From JASHVB01 sp049522565 (GTDB taxonomy: Bacteria; Pseudomonadota; Alphaproteobacteria; Acetobacterales; Acetobacteraceae), in the NCBI GenBank assembly GCA_049522565.1, contig JBEKNT010000408.1:1-6136 (forward strand): a DNA stretch of 6,136 nt. Direction: 5' to 3'. Positions 1 through 5,208 of the stretch are shown here, piece by piece; the first letter of the stretch is position 1; each line of letters starts with the position of its first letter. The position numbers and the translations under genes were made by a program. The notes under the pieces are model-generated. The model saw only the letters and a list, made by a program, of their open reading frames with translations, was not told where the DNA came from and made no database searches.

Positions 1-1
1 G

Positions 2-1063
2 GAATACCGCTGGCCCCGCCACAAGCCGATCGCCAACGGCAAGCACACCTACACGCATGTGAACTTCGCCGTGGTGGAGATCGAGACGGATGACGGCATC
101 ACCGGCATCGGTCTCGGCGGCGCCGGCCGCATCGAGCGCGCCACCATCGAGCACCTCACCCCGCTGCTGATCGGCGAGGACCCAATCGACGTCGAGCGCC
201 TGTGGCACAAGCTGTGGGTCCCCAAGCTGGTCGGCCGCCGCGGCCTGACCACGCGGGCGATCGCGGCACTCGACATCGGCCTGTGGGACATCCGCGCGAA
301 ATACGCCCGCCTGCCGCTCTACAAACTGCTGGGCGGCTTCCGCGACCGCGTGCCGACCTACATCGCCGGCGGCTATTACGAAGAAGGCAAGGGCTTGCGC
401 GAGCTGGCGCAGGAGATGGAAGCCAATCTGCGCATGGGCGCGAAAGCGGTGAAGATGAAGATCGGCGGCGTCTCCATCGCCGAGGACGTGGCGCGCGTGC
501 GCCAGGCGCGCGAGGCCATCGGTCCCGACGTGAAGCTGATGGTCGACGCCAACTGCGCCTATCGCGCCTACGAAGCGATCCAGATCGCCAAGCGCATCGA
601 GCCATACGACATCTTCTGGTTCGAAGAGCCGGTGATGCCGGATGACTACGACGGCCATCGCCGGCTGGCGCAAGCGACCAGCATCCCGATCGCCACCGGC
701 GAGAACGAATACACCCGCTACGGCTTCCGCGACCTGATCAAGCACGAGTGCGCCGCGATCCTCAACGCCGACGCGAAAGTGCTCGGCGGGGTCACGGAAT
801 TCATGAAGGTGGCGGCGCTGGCGCAGGCCAACGACCTGGACATCGCGCCGCACGGCTCGCAGGACATCCACGTGCACCTTGTCGCCGCAATCAGCAACGG
901 GCTGATCCTGGAATTCTACCGCGACACGGTCGATCCGATGTGGGGCCGCGTATATCATCACACGCTGACGCTGAACGCCGACGGCACCGTCAGCCCGCCC
1001 GACGTGCCCGGCATCGGCGCCGATCCGAACCACGAATCGCTGGCCGAGTTCCGCGTGGCGTAA
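2..1063 (+). CDS. Enolase-superfamily protein, mandelate racemase/sugar-acid dehydratase subgroup (5' partial)
   Basis: The reading frame is open from base 2 to the TAA at 1061-1063, giving 353 residues; an estimated 10-40 N-terminal residues lie outside the window. Numbering from the first in-window codon, every mandelate racemase-subgroup landmark is present. There is a Lys-x-Lys pair at 151/153. The metal ligands are Asp182 in VDAN, Glu208 in FEEP and Glu234 in ATGEN. The second acid/base pair is Asp257, in a context close to mandelate racemase (NADAKVLGGVTE), with His284 in IAPHGS. A late Glu304 sits in LILEF. Family members use Mg2+ to stabilise an enolate formed by proton removal alpha to a carboxylate, giving racemisation or dehydration, so this protein should be active. 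It is probably cytosolic and most likely an acid-sugar dehydratase, but a racemase is possible and the substrate cannot be assigned. The SDR and amidase downstream suggest a catabolic cluster. A GTG at 59 opens a shorter frame, but homologous-looking residues continue upstream of it, so it is not the start. Confidence 0.93.
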   Translation, partial: EYRWPRHKPIANGKHTYTHVNFAVVEIETDDGITGIGLGGAGRIERATIEHLTPLLIGEDPIDVERLWHKLWVPKLVGRRGLTTRAIAALDIGLWDIRAKYARLPLYKLLGGFRDRVPTYIAGGYYEEGKGLRELAQEMEANLRMGAKAVKMKIGGVSIAEDVARVRQAREAIGPDVKLMVDANCAYRAYEAIQIAKRIEPYDIFWFEEPVMPDDYDGHRRLAQATSIPIATGENEYTRYGFRDLIKHECAAILNADAKVLGGVTEFMKVAALAQANDLDIAPHGSQDIHVHLVAAISNGLILEFYRDTVDPMWGRVYHHTLTLNADGTVSPPDVPGIGADPNHESLAEFRVA

Positions 1064-1072
1064 GCAAGTAAG

Positions 1073-1175
1073 AAAGCAGATTCACCACAAAGACACAAAG
1101 GCACGAAGATTCACACGGCGCACGGTTCGGCCGCGATATCTTCGTGCCTTTGTGTCTTTGTGGTGAATCTGCTTT
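1073..1175. repeat. Perfect 38-bp inverted repeat (long stem-loop) between two genes
   Basis: The arms at 1073-1110 and 1138-1175 are exact reverse complements over 38 bp, separated by a 27-nt GC-rich loop (1111-1137). The left arm contains three 8-bp units, CACAAAGA, CACAAAGG and CACGAAGA, at 1086-1109. The arms are markedly richer in A/T than the genes around them. The element starts 10 nt after the enolase-family stop codon and ends 41 nt before the ATG of the next gene, so any read-through transcript would carry a very stable hairpin. I recall similar CACAAAG-type repeats dispersed in many unrelated bacterial genomes, where they yield spurious short protein predictions. No transposase and no clear target-site duplication are visible. 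It may act as a transcription terminator or mRNA stabiliser, or simply be an interspersed repeat. No U-tract follows the stem. Confidence 0.95.
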
Positions 1176-1203
1176 GTTATGCCGCAAACGCCCCCGTCAC
1201 CAC

Positions 1204-1208
1204 GAGGA
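1204..1208 (+). promoter_or_regulatory. Ribosome binding site for the DHQase-like gene
   Basis: GAGGA lies 8 nt upstream of the ATG at 1217. It fixes that ATG as the start, rather than the in-frame GTG at 1160, which falls inside the inverted repeat arm. Confidence 0.75.
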
Positions 1209-1216
1209 ACCCTCCG

Positions 1217-1648
1217 ATGCCCAAAGTCCTCATCATCCACGGCGCCGGCATGAACATGCGCGGCAAGGTGCAGACCGACATCTTCGGCCCCATGAAGCTG
1301 CCGGAGTACGACGAGCGCATCCGCGGCTACGCCGCCGAACTCGGCGTGGACATCGAGATCTTCCACTCCAACATCGAAGGCGAAGTGGTCAACAAGCTGT
1401 ACGACGCCAACGACCGCGGCTTCGATGCCGCCCTGTTCAACCCGGCCGGCTTCTCCCGTGGCTATCCCGCGCTGGTCGCCGCGATCAACCAGGTGGCGTT
1501 CCCCACCATCGAAGTGCACATGTCCAACCCGGTGCGCCGCGGCCCGGTCTCGGATACCGCGACGGTCAGCCGCGGCATGGTCACCGGGTTCGGCATTGCC
1601 GGCTATTACCTCGCGCTGCGCGGCGTCCGCGACATGCTCGCGAAGTGA
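1217..1648 (+). CDS. Type II 3-dehydroquinate dehydratase-like protein with altered active site
   Basis: The product is 143 residues, the normal length for type II (AroQ) dehydroquinate dehydratases, and it aligns with them without large gaps. The flavodoxin-like start VLIIHGAG replaces NGPN. NPAGFS (75-80) matches the NPGAYT-type loop. IEVHMSN (98-104) and GFGIAGYYLALR (124-135) are typical of the family. However, against the well-studied M. tuberculosis enzyme the catalytic Tyr24 position is Phe23 and the Arg19 position is Val18. His81 is Arg81, Asn12 is Gly11 and Arg112 is Ser112. Asn75, His101, Ser103 and Arg108 are retained. True AroQ needs the Tyr and Arg for enolate chemistry in the shikimate or quinate pathway, so I infer that this paralogue does not do standard dehydroquinate dehydration. 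It may be a lyase or isomerase on another acid, or a non-catalytic binding protein. Annotation pipelines would probably label it aroQ. It follows the enolase gene in the same direction. Confidence 0.85.
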   Translation: MPKVLIIHGAGMNMRGKVQTDIFGPMKLPEYDERIRGYAAELGVDIEIFHSNIEGEVVNKLYDANDRGFDAALFNPAGFSRGYPALVAAINQVAFPTIEVHMSNPVRRGPVSDTATVSRGMVTGFGIAGYYLALRGVRDMLAK

Positions 1649-1680
1649 TGCACCGGGCCTTACGCATCTTCGTCCCGCAT

Positions 1681-1704
1681 TAGCGCGCGCACGCCCTGGC
1701 GCTA
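1681..1704. terminator. Possible weak terminator between convergent genes
   Basis: TAGCGC at 1681-1686 and GCGCTA at 1699-1704 form a 6-bp inverted repeat with a 12-nt loop. It lies in the 60-nt gap between the DHQase-like stop and the msrB stop on the opposite strand. The position suits a bidirectional terminator, but the stem is short and there is no T-tract, so the case rests mainly on location. Confidence 0.3.
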
Positions 1705-1708
1705 CCGA

Positions 1709-2143
1709 CTACTCCGGCGGCTCGAACCCCATTGCCACGCCATTCATGCAGTAGCGCTGCCCGGTCGGGCGCGGGCCGTCGGGGAACACGTGCCCGAGGT
1801 GCCCGCCGCAGCGGCTGCAATGCACTTCGATGCGGGTCATGAACAGGCTGCGGTCCTCGGTGGTGCCCACCGCGCCTTCCAGCGGCGCATAGAAGCTCGG
1901 CCAGCCGGTGCCGCTCTCGAACTTGGTGTCCGACGCGAACAGCTTCTGGCCGCAGCCGGCGCAGACGAACACGCCGTCGCGCTTCTCCTGGTTCAGCGTG
2001 CTGCTGCCGGCGCGTTCCGTGCCATGCTTGCGCAGCACGGCGAACTGCGCCGGTGTCAGCTTCTGCCGCCACTCGTCCTCGCTGTGCTGCACCGGATATT
2101 TTTCCCCGGCCTCCGCTTGGCCGCCGCCGAACAACCGCTTCAT
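1709..2143 (-). CDS. msrB: Peptide-methionine (R)-S-oxide reductase MsrB
   Basis: MsrB reduces the R-epimer of methionine sulfoxide in proteins, repairing oxidative damage, normally with thioredoxin as electron donor. The 144-residue product is a single complete SelR domain. Cys61-x-x-Cys64 and Cys109-x-x-Cys112 form the structural zinc site. GTGWPSF (78-84) and HLGHVFPDGP (115-124) are family signatures. Cys132 in RYCMN is the catalytic cysteine. The position occupied by the resolving cysteine in E. coli MsrB (SGCGWPSF) is Thr79, so this is a one-Cys variant at that site. No signal peptide is seen, so it is probably cytosolic. The start at 2143 is chosen because AGGAG (complement of 2153-2157) lies 9 nt upstream; the frame could extend to 2179 but that has no support. 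It is divergent from the SDR gene and convergent with the DHQase-like gene, so it is its own transcription unit, probably unrelated to the surrounding catabolic genes. Confidence 0.96.
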   Translation of the reverse strand: MKRLFGGGQAEAGEKYPVQHSEDEWRQKLTPAQFAVLRKHGTERAGSSTLNQEKRDGVFVCAGCGQKLFASDTKFESGTGWPSFYAPLEGAVGTTEDRSLFMTRIEVHCSRCGGHLGHVFPDGPRPTGQRYCMNGVAMGFEPPE

Positions 2144-2297
2144 GCCGCGTCTCTCCTCGATCCGTCCGTGACCGCCCAAAGTCTAACCGCGATTTGCCCC
2201 GCGGGCGACACGTCGCGCCGCGACGCCGGCGGCGCCCTTGCCGGAACGCGCGACAGACGCCTTGATACGCGCGGGGCAGGCAAGCAGGGAGCCGGGG
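2144..2297. promoter_or_regulatory. Divergent intergenic region with promoters expected for msrB and the SDR gene
   Basis: This 154-bp GC-rich gap separates the divergently transcribed msrB and SDR genes, so both promoters should lie here. On the minus strand TAGACT (complement of 2180-2185) is a possible -10 box for msrB, but no convincing -35 pairs with it. On the plus strand TTGCCG (2238-2243) resembles a -35 box, with only a poor -10 around 2262-2268. No clear operator palindrome was found. The region is assigned by gene arrangement, not by strong motifs. Confidence 0.4.
2286..2290 (+). promoter_or_regulatory. Ribosome binding site for the SDR gene
   Basis: AGGGA sits 7 nt upstream of the ATG at 2298. 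It favours this start over a TTG at 2238, which would add 20 residues ahead of the beta-strand that opens the Rossmann fold. Confidence 0.65.
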
Positions 2298-3026
2298 ATG
2301 ACCACTCGTTTCATAGGGCGCACGGCCGTCGTCACCGGCGGCGTGTCGGGGATCGGCGAGGGCATCGCCCAACGCCTGGCGGCCGAAGGCGCCCGCGTCA
2401 GCCTATGGGACCGCGACGAACAGGCGCTCGCCAAGGCCGAAGCGCCGCACAAGGTCACCCTGGACGTCACCGATCCCGCCGCCGTGCAGCGCGCCGCCGA
2501 GGCAACCGCGGCGGCGCTCGGCAAGATCGACATCCTGGTCACCTCGGCCGGCATCACCGGGCCGAACCACCCGACCTGGGAGTATCCCGTCGCCGCGTGG
2601 GACCGGGTGATCGACGTCAACCTGAAGGGCGTGTTCTATTGCAACCGCGCCGTCGTGCCGTTCATGCAGCGCGGCGGCTACGGGCGCATCGTCAACATCG
2701 CCTCGATCGCCGGCAAGGAGGGCAATCCGAATGCCTCGGCCTATTCCGCGTCGAAAGCCGGCGTCATCGCGTTGACCAAGGCACTCGGCAAGGAACTCGC
2801 CAACACGGAAATCCGCGTCAACTGCGTCACGCCGGCAGCGGTGAAGACGCCGTTGTTCGCGCAGATGACGCAACAGCAGATCGACTGGATGCTGTCGAAA
2901 ATTCCGATCGGCCGGTTCGGCGGCATCGACGAAGTCGCAGCGCTGGTCTGCTGGCTGGCCAGCGAGGAGTGCAGCTTCTCCACCGGCGCGGTATTCGACG
3001 TCTCCGGCGGCCGGGCAACGTATTGA
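2298..3026 (+). CDS. Short-chain dehydrogenase/reductase (classical SDR, NAD-type)
   Basis: This 242-residue protein has the length and motif order of classical SDRs, which oxidise secondary alcohols or reduce ketones in the cytosol as tetramers. The glycine-rich cofactor loop is TGGVSGIG (13-20). Asp38 at the end of the second beta-strand favours NAD(H) over NADP(H). TSAG (82-85) stands where NNAG is usual. The catalytic set is Asn108 (DVNLKG), Ser136, Tyr149 and Lys153 (YxxxK). The C-terminus FDVSGGRATY is the usual SDR end strand plus a short tail. It resembles FabG and the 2-keto-3-deoxy-sugar-acid dehydrogenases of non-phosphorylative fucose/rhamnose pathways. The enolase-superfamily gene nearby makes a sugar-acid dehydrogenase attractive, but substrate specificity is not readable here and a fatty-acid FabG role cannot be excluded by sequence alone. 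The amidase gene starts 14 nt after its stop, indicating an operon. Confidence 0.93.
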   Translation: MTTRFIGRTAVVTGGVSGIGEGIAQRLAAEGARVSLWDRDEQALAKAEAPHKVTLDVTDPAAVQRAAEATAAALGKIDILVTSAGITGPNHPTWEYPVAAWDRVIDVNLKGVFYCNRAVVPFMQRGGYGRIVNIASIAGKEGNPNASAYSASKAGVIALTKALGKELANTEIRVNCVTPAAVKTPLFAQMTQQQIDWMLSKIPIGRFGGIDEVAALVCWLASEECSFSTGAVFDVSGGRATY

Positions 3027-3028
3027 AC

Positions 3029-3033
3029 GAGGA
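3029..3033 (+). promoter_or_regulatory. Ribosome binding site for the amidase gene
   Basis: GAGGA starts just after the SDR stop codon (3024-3026) and lies 7 nt before the ATG at 3041. It fixes the amidase start and supports translation from a shared SDR-amidase mRNA. Confidence 0.75.
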
Positions 3034-3040
3034 ACCCATC

Positions 3041-4450
3041 ATGGATGCCGAGACGCTTGCCTTCACGCCGGCGGTCACCGTCGCCGAACTGATCCGCACC
3101 AAACAGCTTTCCCCGGTCGAATACCTGCAAACCCTGCTCGATCGGATCGAACGGCTGGAACCGCGGGTGAACGCGTTCGTGCACCTCGATGCCGGGCCGG
3201 CGATGGATGCGGCGAAGCGGGCCGAAGCGGCGTTGATGCGCAGCGATCGCATCGGCCGGCTGCACGGCATTCCCGTCACCATCAAGGACCTGGCGATCAC
3301 CCGGGACATGCCGACGCAGCACGGCAGCAAGATCTTCGCCGGGCATCAGCCGGCCGAGGACACGCCGTTCGTGCCGCGCCTGAAGGATGAGGGCGCGATC
3401 ATTCTCGGTAAGACCGCGACGTCGGAATTCGGCTGGACCGGCGTGTCGCGCAGCCCGCTGACCGGCATCACGCATAATCCGTGGAAACACGGCTACAACG
3501 CCGGCGCATCGTCCGCCGGTGCGGGTGCCGCGGCCGCTTCCGGCTTCGGCCCGTTGCACCAGGGCAGCGACGGTGCCGGCTCGATTCGCATGCCGTCGCA
3601 CTTCTGCGGTGTGTTCGGATTGAAGCCGAGTTTCGGCCGTGTGCCATCCTACCCGGTGGCGACTGGCGATTTCACCTCGCATGTCGGCCCGATGACGCGC
3701 ACCGTGGCGGACAATGCGTTGCTGTTGGAAGCGATGGCGGGGCCGCACGTGATGGATTTCACCTCGCTGGAAGCATGGCCGGCGCATTACCTGTTGCGGC
3801 TGCACGAAGGCATCGAGGGCAAACGGGTCGCTTACAGCCCCGATCTCGGCCACGCGCGGGTCGATCCCGAGGTTGCGGCATTGGTGAAGGCGGCAGCCCA
3901 GCGGTTCACTGAGCTTGGCGCGCATGTCGAGGAAGTGCCGACCCCCTGGGCCGCACCAGGCCCGGAGCTGATCCGCTTCTTCTGGGCCGCGCACATGTCC
4001 CGCCTCGCGCCGCACCTCGCCAAGTGGGAAGCGCAGATGGACCCCGGGCTGGTGGCCTGCATCAAGGCGGCGACGAACTACTCGGTCACCGAGTATCAGT
4101 TGATGCGCGAACGCAAGATGGCCTATGTCGCCGCGATCCATCGCTGGTTCGAGGATTGGGATTTTCTGCTGACGCCGTCGGTCTCCGTTGCCGCGTTCCC
4201 CGCCGAGCAATTGATGCCGGCGCATTGGCCGCAACATGATTGGGATTGGGTAAGCTGGGCGGAATTTTCCTACCCGTTCAACATGTCATGGAACCCCGCC
4301 GCCAGCGTGCCGTGCGGCTTCACCACGGAGGGCTTGCCGGTGGGTTTGCAGATCGTCGGCCGGCGGTTCGACGATCTGGGCGTGTTGCAGGCGTCGGCGG
4401 CGTATGAGCAAGTGCAGCCCTGGGCAGACAAGCGGCCGAAATTAGAGTGA
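3041..4450 (+). CDS. Amidase-signature family hydrolase
   Basis: The 469-residue product is a full-length amidase-signature enzyme, a family that hydrolyses C-N amide bonds with a Ser-cisSer-Lys triad. Lys82 in VTIKD is the base, Ser157 in GASSAG is the cis-serine and Ser181 in GSDGAGSIR is the nucleophile; the 24-residue spacing between the serines matches FAAH and malonamidase. The motifs vary from the consensus, with GASSAG for GGSSGG and GSDGAGSIR for GTDxGGSIR, yet all three catalytic residues remain. The C-terminal part, YPFNMSWNPAASVP (411-424) and GLPVGLQIVG (431-440), is typical. It is unlikely to be GatA, since no gatB or gatC is adjacent and it follows an SDR gene by 14 nt. The likely role is hydrolysis of a small amide or related substrate in a catabolic pathway; the substrate is unknown. 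The frame is open far upstream, but the RBS and the family's N-terminus place the start at 3041. Confidence 0.94.
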   Translation: MDAETLAFTPAVTVAELIRTKQLSPVEYLQTLLDRIERLEPRVNAFVHLDAGPAMDAAKRAEAALMRSDRIGRLHGIPVTIKDLAITRDMPTQHGSKIFAGHQPAEDTPFVPRLKDEGAIILGKTATSEFGWTGVSRSPLTGITHNPWKHGYNAGASSAGAGAAAASGFGPLHQGSDGAGSIRMPSHFCGVFGLKPSFGRVPSYPVATGDFTSHVGPMTRTVADNALLLEAMAGPHVMDFTSLEAWPAHYLLRLHEGIEGKRVAYSPDLGHARVDPEVAALVKAAAQRFTELGAHVEEVPTPWAAPGPELIRFFWAAHMSRLAPHLAKWEAQMDPGLVACIKAATNYSVTEYQLMRERKMAYVAAIHRWFEDWDFLLTPSVSVAAFPAEQLMPAHWPQHDWDWVSWAEFSYPFNMSWNPAASVPCGFTTEGLPVGLQIVGRRFDDLGVLQASAAYEQVQPWADKRPKLE

Positions 4451-4455
4451 GCGAA

Positions 4456-4500
4456 GCGAGTATACCTCTCCCGCGCTGCGCGCAGGAGAGGTATACTCGC
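4456..4500. terminator. Long hairpin between the amidase and marC genes (candidate terminator or interspersed palindrome)
   Basis: The arms 4456-4471 and 4485-4500 are perfect 16-bp reverse complements (GCGAGTATACCTCTCC). The 13-nt loop can itself pair through a short GCGC stem. The hairpin begins 6 nt after the amidase stop codon and ends 12 nt before the marC ATG. No T-tract follows, so it is either a non-canonical terminator/attenuator or an mRNA-stabilising element. Its CCTCTCCCGCG core is shared with the hairpin at 5729-5752, which suggests a dispersed palindrome family. Confidence 0.7.
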
Positions 4501-4511
4501 CCCAGACTGAC

Positions 4512-5168
4512 ATGAACCAGGCGCTGAACGCCTTCCTGCTCGGCTTCCCGGCGTTGTTCTCGATCGTCAATCCGATCAGCGGCGCCTTCATCTTCCGCGA
4601 GGTCACGCTGCACCGCGCGCAAGACAGAGCCGAGCTTGCGCGATTGGTGGCGGTCTACTCGATGGTGGTGATGACGGTGGCGTTGTGGGCCGGGTCTTAT
4701 GTCCTGGCGATCTTCGGCATCACCTTGGCGGCGTTGCGCGTCGCCGGCGGCATCGTCGTGGCACTGAGCGGGTGGAACCTGCTGAACGCGCCGGAACAGC
4801 ACGAAGCGCAGAAACAGGAACAGGCCGCGCCGACCCCCGGCGGCGACGACATCGCGTTTTTCCCACTGACCATCCCGATCACCACGGGTCCCGGAACGAT
4901 CTCGGTCGCCGTGGCGCTCGGTTCCAGCCATCCAAAGGAGCCGTCGGAACTGGTGTGGTTCTTCCTCGGCATGACCGGCGCAGCCCTGGCCCTGGCGGTG
5001 GTGATCTGGATCGCCTACCGTTCAACCGATCACATCTCGCGCCTGATGGGGCCGCGGGGCAGCCGCACCGTCACCCGGTTGTCGGCCTTCATGCTGCTTT
5101 GCATCGGCGTGCAGATTCTGATCACCGGGGTGGAGGATGTGCTGGGGCCGTTGTTGGCCCAGCGCTGA
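4512..5168 (+). CDS. MarC family integral membrane protein (UPF0056)
   Basis: This is a 218-residue inner-membrane protein with about six hydrophobic segments, roughly at 5-27, 43-66, 68-92, 115-137, 146-169 and 187-210. A polar, Gln/Glu-rich loop lies between segments three and four (93-113). Family signatures are NPISGAF (20-26) in the first segment and PLTIPITTGPGTIS (118-131) at the fourth. MarC proteins were first linked to multiple antibiotic resistance, but that link was not upheld and their transport role is unsettled, so no substrate is given. The length is normal for the family. The ATG at 4512 gives the expected N-terminus, but no good Shine-Dalgarno sequence precedes it: the nearest purine run, GGAGAGG (4485-4491), is 20 nt away and buried in the hairpin stem. 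The DUF1993 gene follows 40 nt downstream and may be co-transcribed. Confidence 0.93.
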   Translation: MNQALNAFLLGFPALFSIVNPISGAFIFREVTLHRAQDRAELARLVAVYSMVVMTVALWAGSYVLAIFGITLAALRVAGGIVVALSGWNLLNAPEQHEAQKQEQAAPTPGGDDIAFFPLTIPITTGPGTISVAVALGSSHPKEPSELVWFFLGMTGAALALAVVIWIAYRSTDHISRLMGPRGSRTVTRLSAFMLLCIGVQILITGVEDVLGPLLAQR

Positions 5169-5193
5169 TCCGCCCCGGCAGGGCAGCGACAAA

Positions 5194-5200
5194 GGAAGGA
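5194..5200 (+). promoter_or_regulatory. Ribosome binding site for the DUF1993 gene
   Basis: GGAAGGA lies 8 nt upstream of the ATG at 5209. This strong site rules out the in-frame ATG at 5137, which would overlap the end of marC. Confidence 0.75.
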
Positions 5201-5208
5201 AACACAAC

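Noticed and set aside
1073..1110. CRISPR-like array
   Set aside because: The repeat units are 8 bp, contiguous and without spacers, and the arms are inverted rather than direct.
1064..1190. Insertion sequence or MITE with target-site duplication at the 38-bp inverted repeat
   Set aside because: The arms are perfect, but the flanks show no convincing direct duplication and no transposase is present, so it is reported only as a repeat.
1160..1216. GTG at 1160 as the start of the DHQase-like gene
   Set aside because: It lies inside the inverted-repeat arm, has no Shine-Dalgarno sequence, and would add 19 residues before the natural first beta-strand; ATG at 1217 has GAGGA at proper spacing.
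1082..1519. Reverse-strand open frame starting in the DHQase-like gene and ending in the inverted repeat (HKDTKARR-type translation)
   Set aside because: The C-terminal part is just the translated repeat, a familiar source of spurious hypothetical proteins, and the rest is antisense to a real gene.
2238..2297. TTG start adding 20 residues to the SDR
   Set aside because: AGGGA 7 nt before the ATG at 2298, and the normal SDR N-terminus, favour the shorter form.
2741..4237. 498-residue antisense open frame under the amidase and SDR genes
   Set aside because: No recognisable domain, Arg/Gly/His-rich composition and complete overlap with two well-supported genes; a GC-rich shadow.
1790..4450. 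An open frame running 417 codons upstream of the amidase ATG
   Set aside because: It crosses msrB antisense and the SDR gene in another frame, with Arg/Ala-rich low-complexity translation typical of GC-rich shadow frames. The RBS and family N-terminus put the amidase start at 3041.
5137..5208. Upstream ATG for the DUF1993 gene
   Set aside because: It would overlap the end of marC and add a non-family Cys/Trp/Arg-rich leader; GGAAGGA fixes the ATG at 5209.
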